A DNA stretch of 41,654 nt from Alphaproteobacteria bacterium CG11_big_fil_rev_8_21_14_0_20_39_49. GTDB lineage: Bacteria; Pseudomonadota; Alphaproteobacteria; Rickettsiales; UBA6187. A program made the position numbers and the translations under genes. Numbering within the stretch: the first letter of the stretch is position 1; every line of letters begins with the position of its first letter. The notes below the pieces were generated by a model. It was not told the DNA's origin, did no database searches, and saw only the letters and a list, made by a program, of their open reading frames with translations. The DNA lies in assembly GCA_002787635.1 (NCBI GenBank), contig PCXK01000002.1, forward strand, positions 1 to 41,654. The letters run 5' to 3'. Shown piece by piece: positions 23,721 to 32,355 of the stretch.

Positions 23721-25781
23721 CTAAAACTTAACCCGAATACCTGCAAACAGTCTGCGACCTTCTCCCGGATAAAATACGGAAGTATTACCTGCCGTATTAA
23801 CAATGGTACTGAAGGTGGAAATATAGTTCTTATTCAGCAAATTGCGTGCATCAACATAAAGGTTGATTCTATCGTTGATATCATAACCTGCACTTGCACC
23901 CAAAATACCATAACCCGGAGTGTCCAGTGTGTTGGAAAAATCAACATCAGCTTTGCTGCTAAGTTCCCAGTCTACTGCTACATGCCAATTATAAGCATGG
24001 TCATAGCGTATTTCGGTCTGATAGAAATGCTTTGGCTGTCCCGGAATATCGTTGTCACCATATTGCCTATCACCGTCAAAACGGTAATCACTATAGGTAT
24101 AGGAATTTTTCCATTGTAAATTATCGCCCTTTGTAAATATACTATCGACCAACTTCACTGTTAATCCGAGTTCTAAACCTTGGTGTACGGTATCTTCGGC
24201 ATTAAATGTAGATGCCGGAATACCGGAACCTGTTGTAAATTGAAGCATTTCACCATCAATTCTAGCATGATACAAACTTGCGTCCCATGCAATACGGGAA
24301 GTTTCACCACGTGTGCCTACTTCTGCCGTCCATGCTTTTTGTGCGTCAACCGGAGTAAAGCCCGTAGTGCCGCTTTGTGTTAATTCGCTAAATGTAGGGG
24401 TTTCGTGACTTTTGCTTATATTAGCGAAAAATTGAACACTGTCCGCAGGCTCGTACAAAACACCAATCTTGGGATTAAATGAGCGGTATATTTTGTTGTC
24501 ACTTTCTGTTGGTGTTATATAATCGTTAACTTCTCTGTCCGACCACGTTAATTGCACTCCCGTTACCAAAGCCAATTTCGGATTCATATAGAAGCTATTC
24601 TCACCATAAAGTGATATATTTTGTGATTCCTGTTCGGCATTTGCTGTTAAAGAGCCTCGTGAACCATTGATGTTTTGGAACACCTTAGCCTCCACTTCAC
24701 CAAGATGCGTGGTTACACCCAAACGGTAAATGTTACGATAATCAGCAATATTATACTCACCGAAGCCTTTTGCAAACATACCGTAATCCAAGCTTTCCTG
24801 ATCAATTACTCCGACAAACGGGGTAATCGGGTGGAATAGGTCTTTTGCATTAACAAAAGCACCCACATCTAATTTATCGTCATTACCGATATCAAAGGTG
24901 GTTTTGTTAGATAGTCGTACAGAGCGAATATCACGCCTTTGATCGGAGGCAATAACATTTCCGGCTTGTTCGGGATTATTCAGTGCATCAAAACGGCTAA
25001 CACTTCCCGGTAATTCCTGTTCAATAATATTACCGCTTAGATAGAAACGTGTTTCTGCACTATCAGAAATTGCCGTACCGAAGTTTCCGTTAAATTTGAT
25101 ATTCTCCTGATTGTCATGCTCTCGATAGCCTTCACTGCTTGTTCCGGTAAGACTAAGGAACATATCCGAGTCACCAAATACTCTGCCTGATTGAATATTG
25201 GTACGGTATGTGCTATCTGAGCCTGCCTCAATTCTAACCTGATCGCCCGGTTGGCTTTTTCCTGTCTTTGTTACCATATTTATCGCACCACCTAGTGTAG
25301 TGCTGCCATATTGCAGGGCGTTAGAACCTTTATACACCTCAAGCCTTTGGAATGCAAAACTATCTGCTTCCTGAAAATCTGCCGCACCATCTGCAAGATT
25401 AAACGGAATGCCGTCTTGCAATAATGTTAAACCACGCAAGTGAAAGCCACGGGATAAACCGGAACCACGAATAGAAAGACGAACTTCTTCACCAAAACGC
25501 TTTTTCGCATAAACACCTGATGTTAATTTCAAAGTATCTTCAAAGTTTAAGGTGTATTTATTCTCAAAGTCTGCTGCGTCTACCACAGCAACACCACCGG
25601 GTGTACGCCTGATAATCTCAAGAGCTTCTATATTGCTCGGTACTGTTTTTGTACCCGTTTCACTTATACCCTCCGCCGTAACAAAAACAGGGCTAAGTCT
25701 TATTGTTTCCTCGGCATTAGCTACACCGCTAAGGATAGTACCGGCACATAATACAATCGGTAATAGTTTTGAACTATACAT
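23721..25781 (-). CDS. TonB-dependent outer-membrane receptor
   Basis: A 22-stranded outer-membrane receptor driven by TonB. From the ATG at 25781 (686 residues) a signal peptide ends near GVANA|EE; the TonB-box region SPVFVTAEG follows, then the plug domain (RLSIRGSGLSRGFHLRGL, LLQDGIPFNLADGAADFQE, VYKGSNALQYGSTTLGGAIN) and the beta-barrel ending in aromatic-rich RLFAGIRVKF. GAGG lies 7 nt before this ATG; an ATG four codons earlier (25793) is the alternative start. FecA-like in plug sequence. It lies between DUF2946 and PepSY genes, pointing to metal-chelate uptake; the ligand is unknown. Length is normal. Confidence 0.93.
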   Translation of the reverse strand: MYSSKLLPIVLCAGTILSGVANAEETIRLSPVFVTAEGISETGTKTVPSNIEALEIIRRTPGGVAVVDAADFENKYTLNFEDTLKLTSGVYAKKRFGEEVRLSIRGSGLSRGFHLRGLTLLQDGIPFNLADGAADFQEADSFAFQRLEVYKGSNALQYGSTTLGGAINMVTKTGKSQPGDQVRIEAGSDSTYRTNIQSGRVFGDSDMFLSLTGTSSEGYREHDNQENIKFNGNFGTAISDSAETRFYLSGNIIEQELPGSVSRFDALNNPEQAGNVIASDQRRDIRSVRLSNKTTFDIGNDDKLDVGAFVNAKDLFHPITPFVGVIDQESLDYGMFAKGFGEYNIADYRNIYRLGVTTHLGEVEAKVFQNINGSRGSLTANAEQESQNISLYGENSFYMNPKLALVTGVQLTWSDREVNDYITPTESDNKIYRSFNPKIGVLYEPADSVQFFANISKSHETPTFSELTQSGTTGFTPVDAQKAWTAEVGTRGETSRIAWDASLYHARIDGEMLQFTTGSGIPASTFNAEDTVHQGLELGLTVKLVDSIFTKGDNLQWKNSYTYSDYRFDGDRQYGDNDIPGQPKHFYQTEIRYDHAYNWHVAVDWELSSKADVDFSNTLDTPGYGILGASAGYDINDRINLYVDARNLLNKNYISTFSTIVNTAGNTSVFYPGEGRRLFAGIRVKF

Positions 25782-25807
25782 AAATAGCCTCATTCATAAG
25801 CATTAAG

Positions 25808-25834
25808 GCGGAGGTTTCCCGTAGGAGAGTCCGC
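25808..25834 (-). promoter_or_regulatory. Intercistronic GC-rich hairpin before the TonB receptor
   Basis: Between the DUF2946 stop and the receptor start, the minus strand carries GCGGA...TCCGC arms around an 18-nt loop with CTCTCC and GGGAAACC that can pair internally in part. It is much more GC-rich than its surroundings and is not followed by a T-run in the direction of transcription, so a leader structure or processing site is more likely than a terminator. Confidence 0.45.
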
Positions 25835-25860
25835 AAAAAAAGAAAATTTTGTATGAAAGT

Positions 25861-26295
25861 TTATGCTATGTAAGGAGGGGCACGTGTTTGAAAGCCACGT
25901 GTAGAGATAGCGGAAATTTCTGCATCATTACGGAATGAATAGGAAATATATTGAATGCTTTGTTGATATAACAACGCAACTTCCTGAGCTGGAACCACAT
26001 GTTTGATGCCATTAGCTGCTACATAACACAGGGCGCATTTATATTCAGGGTGTGGAGTCGGTCGTTCTTTGCCGTTTTGCAGGTCTTCGAGAGATACCAG
26101 CTTGAAACCGTCAGATGTACAAATCAGAATCTTATCACCAAACAGCGAAGACATTGAGTCGATAGATGATTTTTCAGCCTCCGCAGCCATTGCGTGTTGC
26201 ATATCGTAAACAGCAAAAAAAGGCAACATCACGTTCATCAGAAACGCTACAAGCGTAATAAGTGAAATATATCTGAATTTGATTGCTTTTCTCAT
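25861..26295 (-). CDS. DUF2946-type membrane-anchored protein, metal-uptake operon
   Basis: A 144-residue protein with one N-terminal membrane span or signal peptide (ISLITLVAFLMNVMLPFFAV, about residues 9-28), a small periplasmic region with YKCALCYVA (a CxxC motif) and a C-terminus TRAPPYIA. The CxLC motif and terminal RAPP are the features I associate with DUF2946 proteins, which often accompany TonB receptors for metal uptake. ATG 26295 is preferred; a TTG at 26331 belongs to a likely -35 sequence (TTGACA). First gene of the DUF2946-TonB-PepSY operon. Family assignment is moderately confident; function is inferred. Confidence 0.65.
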   Translation of the reverse strand: MRKAIKFRYISLITLVAFLMNVMLPFFAVYDMQHAMAAEAEKSSIDSMSSLFGDKILICTSDGFKLVSLEDLQNGKERPTPHPEYKCALCYVAANGIKHVVPAQEVALLYQQSIQYISYSFRNDAEISAISTRGFQTRAPPYIA

Positions 26296-26381
26296 GAGGA
26301 AAATAAATATACTATTTTCGCTAAATGTCAATATACAAAGAATACTGCCAAAATTAAAGCTCTAAAAATTTAGAAGCTATT

Positions 26382-27356
26382 TTAAGGAATCAAAATACTT
26401 GAACCTATAGTTTTTCTTGACTCAATAGCGGCATGTGCTTCTGCTGCTTTTTCAAGCGGATATTTTGCGAAAATTTTCGGTTTTATCACTTTCTTGTCAA
26501 TCATGGTGAACACTTCAATAGCACTTAACATATATTCACGCGGGTCTTTTGTGTATATCATCAGGGTAGGTCTGGTCAGATAAATTGATTTTTGTGCGAT
26601 ACTTAATATATTGAAAGGAGGGATACTTCCCGATGGCTGCCCTGTGGTAACCAGCAATCCTCTTTCCATAACACAGGCAATTGACTTTTTGAAGGTGTCT
26701 TTGCCCACGCCGTCATAAACTACATGCACACCGACATTATCCGTAATTCTCATTACCTCCTGCGAAAAATCCTGCTCCGTGTATATTATCACATGGTCAC
26801 AGCCGTTTTGTCTTGCGGCTTTCGCCTTTTCCTGAGAGCTTACCGTACCTATTACTATAGCACCTGCGTATTTTGCCATTTGGGTCATTAAACCGCCCAC
26901 TCCGCCTGCTGCCGCATGCACTAAAATGGTTTGTCCTCTTCTAAGGCTATACGCCCTAAATAGCATATAATGTGCAGTAAGTGCTTTGGTAAAAGCTGCA
27001 ACTGCTATATCATCGGGTATAGATTCGGGAACGCCGACAAGATGGTTGGCGTTAATAAGACGGTATTCGCAATAAGAGCCTGTTTGTGCAGTTGCATATA
27101 TCACCTTTTTACCGATGGGGATATTCACCCCCTTCCCTACCGCCTCTACGATACCGCACCCTTCCATTCCCGGTATCATGGGGTATTTAGGTACGGTATA
27201 AATTCCGTTCCTGTAATATATATCCAAGTAATTAACGCCGATAGCGGTATGCTTTAAAAGAACTTGTCCCGGCTTAGGGTCTGTAGGTTTTTTGATGTTA
27301 ACCGCTTTTAAAACCTCAGGTCCGCCCGTTTCCTGAACTATCATTGCTTTTGGCAT
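26382..27356 (-). CDS. NADPH:quinone oxidoreductase, MDR superfamily
   Basis: A 324-residue zinc-independent quinone reductase of the QorA type: GroES-like N-terminal domain (AIGVNYLDIYYRNG, PGMEGCGIVEAVG), then a Rossmann domain with the NADPH-binding AAAGGVGGLMTQMAK motif. It lacks the structural zinc cysteines, as usual for quinone reductases. Likely role: one-electron quinone reduction or detoxification of reactive carbonyls. It is 86 nt downstream of DUF2946 on the same strand but upstream in transcription, and divergent from ccmD. Normal length. Confidence 0.93.
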   Translation of the reverse strand: MPKAMIVQETGGPEVLKAVNIKKPTDPKPGQVLLKHTAIGVNYLDIYYRNGIYTVPKYPMIPGMEGCGIVEAVGKGVNIPIGKKVIYATAQTGSYCEYRLINANHLVGVPESIPDDIAVAAFTKALTAHYMLFRAYSLRRGQTILVHAAAGGVGGLMTQMAKYAGAIVIGTVSSQEKAKAARQNGCDHVIIYTEQDFSQEVMRITDNVGVHVVYDGVGKDTFKKSIACVMERGLLVTTGQPSGSIPPFNILSIAQKSIYLTRPTLMIYTKDPREYMLSAIEVFTMIDKKVIKPKIFAKYPLEKAAEAHAAIESRKTIGSSILIP

Positions 27357-27452
27357 ATTTTAACCTACATCTATTTAAAAAATTAAAAACTTGGAATCTT
27401 TACAAAATTATCTATTTTACACAGTATAAATTAATTTTAGAAAATTCCAACA

Positions 27453-27557
27453 ATGATGATATATATTTTTAGCTCATATGTTATTGCTGCAATTATATTA
27501 GGCAGCTTATTGTTACATAGTGTACTTAAGTATATTAAGTTGAAGAACATAAAGTAA
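27453..27557 (+). CDS. ccmD: Heme exporter CcmD, very small
   Basis: A 34-residue single-span protein: MMIYIFSSYVIAAIILGSLL followed by LHSVLKYIKLKNIK. The xxYVxxAxxL...L start of the span and the basic tail fit CcmD, the small inner-membrane subunit needed to release holo-CcmE from the CcmABCD complex in cytochrome c maturation system I. Position just before ccmE supports this. CcmD proteins are always short (about 35-70 residues), so assignment rests on the membrane pattern plus context. ccmA, ccmB and ccmC are not in the window. Confidence 0.75.
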   Translation: MMIYIFSSYVIAAIILGSLLLHSVLKYIKLKNIK

Positions 27558-27568
27558 TCATTGTAAAA

Positions 27569-27710
27569 GGGAATATTCTGTAAAGATAGATTTTGTATTT
27601 TAATCTACAATTTTTTGTCATGCTGAACTTATTTCAGCATCTTATTGTTAAAAGATAAAAGATGCTGAAATAAGTTCAGCATGACAGAATATATCTTTAT
27701 CGAACATTCT
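27569..27710. repeat. Palindromic element with perfect 28-bp arms between ccmD and ccmE
   Basis: Inner arms of 28 identical bases begin TGTCATGCTGAACTTATTTC (27616) and end ATAAGTTCAGCATGACA (27686), the best-preserved copy of the family. Outer flanks GGAATATTC-GTAAAGATAGAT (27570) and its imperfect complement ending at 27710 add a second frame. Transcription from ccmD to ccmE would have to pass through it. Confidence 0.9.
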
Positions 27711-27748
27711 ACATAAAAAACATTCTGTAAATTCAGTAAACAAAATAT

Positions 27749-28186
27749 ATGAAACAGAAACATCAAAGACTCACATTTATTTTGCTCGGACTGTTATGTC
27801 TGGGTAGTGCCGTCGGTATCATATTGAACAATTTTCAGGATAACCTTGTTTTTTTCTATAGCCCTACCGAACTAAAGGAAAAGGCTATAGATTATAACAA
27901 GCTAATCCGTATCGGAGGGCTGGTTGAAGAAGGAACGGCTAAACAGTCGGAGGACGGACAAAAGCATGAATTTAACATTACCGACCTTACTAATTCTGTT
28001 AAAGTAAAATATACGGGCATACTCCCCCCTATGTTCCGTGAAGGTCAGGGCATGGTGGCAACGGGCAATCTTGAAGGCGATGTTTTTATAGCAAACAATC
28101 TGCTTACAAAACATGATGAGAACTATATGCCGCCCGAAGTTGCCAAATCATTGAAGAAATCAGGACAATGGAGGGAAGAAGAATGA
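27749..28186 (+). CDS. ccmE: Cytochrome c maturation heme chaperone CcmE
   Basis: CcmE carries heme covalently in the periplasm and hands it to CcmF. The 145-residue product has one N-terminal anchor (about residues 9-27), an OB-fold beta domain, and the heme-binding motif KHDENYMPPEV with His122 (covalent heme) and Tyr126 (axial ligand). Length normal. The stop overlaps the ccmF ATG (ATGA), so translation of ccmF is coupled. A palindromic element precedes it. Confidence 0.96.
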   Translation: MKQKHQRLTFILLGLLCLGSAVGIILNNFQDNLVFFYSPTELKEKAIDYNKLIRIGGLVEEGTAKQSEDGQKHEFNITDLTNSVKVKYTGILPPMFREGQGMVATGNLEGDVFIANNLLTKHDENYMPPEVAKSLKKSGQWREEE

Positions 28187-30054
28187 TTCCGGCAATAGGG
28201 AGCTTTGTTCTGATTATCGCACTTGGCATAAGCTTTGTACAGATATTCACGCCTTTTTGTAAGAACAAGGAAATTGACGCTAAATATATCAGCCTTTCGG
28301 TATTCCTGCTTGTAGCAGCTTCATTCGGGTGTTTGCTATATTCTTATGTGACCTCTGATTTTTCGGTAATGAACGTATATAAAAACTCACATACGCACAA
28401 ACCGCTTATATATAAAATTACAGGCACATGGGGCAATCATGAAGGCTCTATGTTATTACTGTGCCTTATACTTGCCGCATATAGTTTTTTCTTCGCTTTG
28501 CTAAATAAGCTCGAAACGAAAATGAAAGATATTATTATATCGGTTCAAAGTGCTGTGAACGTAGGCTTTCTGGCTTTTATATATTTTACCTCCAATCCTT
28601 TTGAGCGTATTCTTCCCAAACCGCAAAACGGTGTCGGGTTAAATCCGTTGTTACAGGATATCGGTCTTGCCATGCACCCGCCTGTTTTATATTTGGGCTA
28701 TATAGGCTTTTCGCTCGGTCTTTCATATTCGGTTGCAGCTTTAATATCGGGAAAAGCTGATAGGGGCTGGGCTACATCATTGAAAAAATGGACATTATTT
28801 AGCTGGTCATGCCTTACCCTCGGAATCGGTTTGGGAAGCTGGTGGGCATATCGTGAACTTGGTTGGGGCGGTTTCTGGTTCTGGGATCCCGTAGAGAACG
28901 CTTCATTGATGCCTTGGCTTGTTGCAACTGCCCTTTTACACTCACTTATAGTACACGAAAAACGTGAATCCTTAAAAGTATGGACGGTACTGCTAGGCAT
29001 ATTTACCTTTGCACTTAGCTTGGTCGGAATATTCCTTGTACGTTCGGGTGTTTTAACATCCGTACATTCATTTGCGTCCGACCCTCAGCGAGGCACTTAC
29101 ATACTTATATTTTTAGGGCTGGTAGTCGGCATTTCACTAACGTTATTTGCAATGAAGGCTCATAAATTAAAACCTAAGAACAAATTCGCACCTTTTTCAA
29201 AAGAAGGCGGAATACTAATAAATAACCTGATATTGGTGGTATTATGCCTTACGGTTTTTTTAGGCACTATATACCCTATTATCGTAGAAGTATTTAGCGA
29301 GAACTCCGTTGCCGTCGGTGCGCCTTATTTTAACTCGGTATTTAACCCGATTGCCCTACCGCTTCTTATACTTGCAGGAATAGTGCCAATCCTAAAATGG
29401 AAAAAAGATGATGCCCAAAAAGTAAAAGCAAAGTTATTAGTGCCGTTAATTTGTGCTTTGTTCATATTCGGGCTGGTGCTTTTTGTACCGGACAAACAAT
29501 CTTTTATAGCCGCCATATCGCTTGGCTTTAGCACATGGCTTATATCATCGATGTTATACTCTTTATATGAAAGGCGTAAATCATCAATCCCTATACCTTT
29601 TTGGGGTATGGTAATATCCCATATCGGGCTTGGAGTATTAGCGGCAGGCATTACCGTAGTAAGCATATGGGGGCAAGAACAGGAAAAGATACTGCATGCA
29701 AATGAATCTATTAAAATAGCACATTATGATGTAAAATTGGTTGATATGTATATAGCTGCCGAAGATGACTATATGATGAGGTTCGGTAACTTTGAGGTAA
29801 CCGACTATACGGGCAGGAGGGTTGCCTCTTTACAACCTGAAGTGAGATATTATCCTGTTCAGGGCAGTAACACGACCGAATCGGATATATATTACAGCCT
29901 GCTGTCAAACCTGTATATTGCAATGGGTGACAGCAACGACAAGGGCGGTTTTGTGGTACGGGTTTATCATAAACCGTGGGTTAACCTTATATGGCTTGGC
30001 TGTGTTTTAATGGCGTCGGGTGGATTCATCGCAATGATAAAGAGGAAGAAATGA
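28183..30054 (+). CDS. ccmF: Heme lyase subunit CcmF
   Basis: CcmF, with CcmH, attaches heme from holo-CcmE to apocytochrome c. The 623-residue polytopic inner-membrane protein shows TWGNHEGSMLLLCLILA (early conserved), a WWD domain GWGGFWFWDPVENASLMPWL (about residues 229-248) and the family histidines. I use ATG 28183, which overlaps the ccmE stop as ATGA and is preceded by a purine-rich AGGGAAGAAGA; a GTG/ATG upstream would extend into ccmE. The gene ends with ATGA overlap to ccmG. Length is at the low end of normal. Confidence 0.96.
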   Translation: MIPAIGSFVLIIALGISFVQIFTPFCKNKEIDAKYISLSVFLLVAASFGCLLYSYVTSDFSVMNVYKNSHTHKPLIYKITGTWGNHEGSMLLLCLILAAYSFFFALLNKLETKMKDIIISVQSAVNVGFLAFIYFTSNPFERILPKPQNGVGLNPLLQDIGLAMHPPVLYLGYIGFSLGLSYSVAALISGKADRGWATSLKKWTLFSWSCLTLGIGLGSWWAYRELGWGGFWFWDPVENASLMPWLVATALLHSLIVHEKRESLKVWTVLLGIFTFALSLVGIFLVRSGVLTSVHSFASDPQRGTYILIFLGLVVGISLTLFAMKAHKLKPKNKFAPFSKEGGILINNLILVVLCLTVFLGTIYPIIVEVFSENSVAVGAPYFNSVFNPIALPLLILAGIVPILKWKKDDAQKVKAKLLVPLICALFIFGLVLFVPDKQSFIAAISLGFSTWLISSMLYSLYERRKSSIPIPFWGMVISHIGLGVLAAGITVVSIWGQEQEKILHANESIKIAHYDVKLVDMYIAAEDDYMMRFGNFEVTDYTGRRVASLQPEVRYYPVQGSNTTESDIYYSLLSNLYIAMGDSNDKGGFVVRVYHKPWVNLIWLGCVLMASGGFIAMIKRKK

Positions 30055-30569
30055 AAGCATTTTTCTTAACACCTTTAGTTATATTTCTTTTTGTAGTTTT
30101 TTTGTTCATGGCAAAGATGCTGGAAACCGATAATAAAAAAGACTCACCCATTATCGGCAAGGAAATGCCTGAGTTTGACCTTCCTGCGGGAGTTGCTACC
30201 GATTCAAGCTTTAATAACAATGACCTTATGGGAAAATATACACTGGTTAATGTTTTTGCCTCATGGTGCATTCCCTGCAAGATAGAGCATGAACAGTTAC
30301 TAAAGATAAAAGAAGACGGTAAACTGCCCGTTTACGGTATTAACTGGAAGGACGATAAACAGATAGTCGAAAAATGGTTTGAACAAAAGGGCAACCCTTT
30401 TACTAAGGTAGGCGAAGATAAAGAAGGCAAGGTAATAGTAAAGCTAGGAGTAACCGGCGCACCTGAAACATTTTTAATATCCCCTGAAGGTAAGATATTA
30501 TATAGATATGCAGGTGTATTAAATGAGTCTATTTACAATAATGAGATATTGCCTTTGGTGAAAGATTAA
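30051..30569 (+). CDS. ccmG: Cytochrome c-type biogenesis thioredoxin CcmG (DsbE)
   Basis: A membrane-anchored periplasmic thioredoxin that reduces apocytochrome c or CcmH before heme attachment. The 172-residue product has an N-terminal anchor (about residues 5-22), active site WCIPC (Cys73, Cys76) in the context ASWCIPCKIEHE and the cis-Pro motif GAPE (Pro138). The start ATG overlaps the ccmF stop, so it is translationally coupled. A palindromic element follows before ccmH. Confidence 0.95.
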   Translation: MKAFFLTPLVIFLFVVFLFMAKMLETDNKKDSPIIGKEMPEFDLPAGVATDSSFNNNDLMGKYTLVNVFASWCIPCKIEHEQLLKIKEDGKLPVYGINWKDDKQIVEKWFEQKGNPFTKVGEDKEGKVIVKLGVTGAPETFLISPEGKILYRYAGVLNESIYNNEILPLVKD

Positions 30570-30587
30570 CTGTTGTTTATAGTTTTT

Positions 30588-30656
30588 TGTCAACCTGAAC
30601 TTGTTTCAGGTTCTACTATAAACAAGAATAGATACTGAAATAAATTCAGCATGACA
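30588..30656. repeat. Degenerate GTCA/TGAC palindromic element between ccmG and ccmH
   Basis: TGTCAACCTGAACTTGTTTC at the left and GAAATAAATTCAGCATGACA at the right are a diverged pair of the TGTCATGCTGAA family. A perfect GGAATATTCC palindrome (30696-30705) within TAATGGAATATTCCGTTA lies downstream, 20 nt before ccmH. Confidence 0.7.
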
Positions 30657-30726
30657 ACCATTCTTAGTATAGGATGACAGAATGCGTAAATTAATGGAAT
30701 ATTCCGTTAAATAACATAGAGTTTTT

Positions 30727-31113
30727 ATGATTAGAATATTAATAATCCTTCTGTTAATCCCCTTTTCCACTCTTGCACTTACGGCGGAGGAACGCCTTGC
30801 CGACCCTGAAAAAGAACGGCAGGCACACCGGATATTCAAAAAAGTCCGCTGTGTTGTATGTTCGGGTGAGTCAATTAATGATTCCAAGGCGGATATTGCC
30901 AAAAGCCTGCGTGTGTTGATAAGGGAAAAACTGTCTCAAGGGCTTTATGAAGAGCAGATATTAAACGATATAACTCACAGCTATGGCGATTCAGTCCTGA
31001 TGAAACCGCCTGTAAACAAGCAAAATTTTATTCTATGGGTCGCACCTTTAATAATATTATTGATAGGAACGGCTTTTTTAGTAGTGTTTTTTAGGCAAAG
31101 GCTGGATAAGTAG
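30727..31113 (+). CDS. ccmH: Cytochrome c-type biogenesis protein CcmH
   Basis: CcmH holds apocytochrome c thiols and works with CcmF in heme ligation. The 128-residue product has a signal peptide (about 1-18), the redox motif VRCVVCSGESI (Cys42, Cys45; family LRCxxCQ), the conserved DSKADIAKSLRVLIREKL and YGDSVLMKPP blocks, and a C-terminal span (about 103-122). It is the short form without the TPR CcmI half, and no ccmI gene follows. No ribosome binding site is visible before ATG 30727. Confidence 0.95.
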   Translation: MIRILIILLLIPFSTLALTAEERLADPEKERQAHRIFKKVRCVVCSGESINDSKADIAKSLRVLIREKLSQGLYEEQILNDITHSYGDSVLMKPPVNKQNFILWVAPLIILLIGTAFLVVFFRQRLDK

Positions 31114-31179
31114 ATATAAATATGGTACAATGATACAAATATCGGATAACTTCTAACGTTATCTAGGGAGGTATTAGTT

Positions 31180-31326
31180 ATGTACATGGCAATTGCAATA
31201 TTCTTCATTCTTACCGTTACAGCAATGATAGTTTACGGAACACATTACGAATGTGAACATTTTGATGATAATCACAAAAAGAAAACACGTAAAAGGGCAA
31301 AAGCACGAGTAAGGGCAGGTAAATAA
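31180..31326 (+). CDS. Small one-span membrane protein, 48 residues
   Basis: Not a recognised family. A hydrophobic N-terminal span (MAIAIFFILTVTAMIVYG) is followed by a short acidic/histidine patch (HYECEHFDDNH) and a strongly basic tail (KKKTRKRAKARVRAGK). The ribosome binding site is excellent: GGGAGG, 8 nt before the ATG, which supports coding. A perfect GATAAC-ttctaac-GTTATC inverted repeat (31145-31163) sits directly upstream and could be an operator or leader hairpin. The basic tail may bind nucleic acid or the membrane surface; function unknown. Confidence 0.6.
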   Translation: MYMAIAIFFILTVTAMIVYGTHYECEHFDDNHKKKTRKRAKARVRAGK

Positions 31327-31387
31327 TCCAAGATTTCAGTACAATTTTTATAAAAGCTATGTTCTCTGTGCATGCTATAACTACTAA

Positions 31388-31416
31388 TTGACTATTTTGC
31401 TAAAATATTATGTAAT
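31388..31416 (+). promoter_or_regulatory. murB promoter candidate
   Basis: TTGACT and TGTAAT are separated by 17 nt, with the predicted start near 31423, about 20 nt before the murB ATG. It would drive murB-ddl-ftsQ as one transcript. Confidence 0.6.
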
Positions 31417-31443
31417 ATCGCTCCTTTTAAATTTAGATACAAA

Positions 31444-32355
31444 ATGCATAAAATGAGTGATTCGTTAGTATCAAGGCTGCCACAGGTTCGCGGCAACTAC
31501 CGCCGGAATGTTAATCTGTCAAAAATAAACTGGTTCAATGTCGGAGGCAATGCCGAGGTTGTTTTTCGCCCTGAAGACAGTTATGACCTTGCACTTTTTT
31601 TAAAGAACAAACCAGAAGACATAAAAGTTACGGTACTTGGAGTTGGTTCAAACCTTCTTGTACGAGATGGCGGCATTGACGGAGTGGTAATAAGGCTTGG
31701 GCGTGGCTTCACGCAGCTTGAATGTGACGGCGAAAAACTTATAGCCGGAGCTGCTGGTTTGAGTTTCAATGCGGCAATGTTCGCAGCATCTGGCAATATA
31801 GCCGGTCTTGAATTTTTGTCTGGCATACCCGGAACCATAGGCGGTGCATTGTTCATGAACGCAGGTGCGTATGGCTCTGACGTGTCATCTGTTTTAGAAA
31901 GTGCCGAGATTATTGACGAGGCGGGCAATATCAACACCGTGACATGCTCTGATATCGGATATATCTATAGAGGCAATACTTTACCGCACGGTATAATATT
32001 TACCAAAGGTGTTTTCAAAGGAAAAAAAGGAAAAAAAGAGGATATAGAAAAACGCATTGCACAGATAACTCAAACACGGGAATCTACCCAACCTGTAAAA
32101 AGCCGTACCAGCGGCAGCACCTTCAAAAATCCAGAAGGAAAGAAGGCATGGCAGCTAATTGACGAGGCAGGATGCAGGGGATTGAAGATAGGCGACGCAC
32201 AGGTTTCGGAAAAACACTGTAATTTTTTTATTAATACCGGAAATGCAACCGCAGAAGATATAGAAACATTAGGAGAGGAAGTCCGCAAAAGAGTTAAGGA
32301 AACTAGCGGTATTGACCTGCAATGGGAAGTAAAAATTATAGGAAATAAGAAGTAA
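31444..32355 (+). CDS. murB: UDP-N-acetylenolpyruvoylglucosamine reductase
   Basis: MurB is the FAD-dependent enzyme that makes UDP-N-acetylmuramate in peptidoglycan synthesis. The 303-residue product has the FAD-binding motif GVGSNLLVRDGG (residues 66-77), the conserved GIPGTIGGALFMNAGAYG, and the catalytic SGSTFKNPEG motif. It begins a coupled chain: its stop overlaps the ddl start (TAATG). The normal upstream neighbour murC is absent here. An ATG four codons in (31453) is an alternative start. Confidence 0.96.
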   Translation: MHKMSDSLVSRLPQVRGNYRRNVNLSKINWFNVGGNAEVVFRPEDSYDLALFLKNKPEDIKVTVLGVGSNLLVRDGGIDGVVIRLGRGFTQLECDGEKLIAGAAGLSFNAAMFAASGNIAGLEFLSGIPGTIGGALFMNAGAYGSDVSSVLESAEIIDEAGNINTVTCSDIGYIYRGNTLPHGIIFTKGVFKGKKGKKEDIEKRIAQITQTRESTQPVKSRTSGSTFKNPEGKKAWQLIDEAGCRGLKIGDAQVSEKHCNFFINTGNATAEDIETLGEEVRKRVKETSGIDLQWEVKIIGNKK

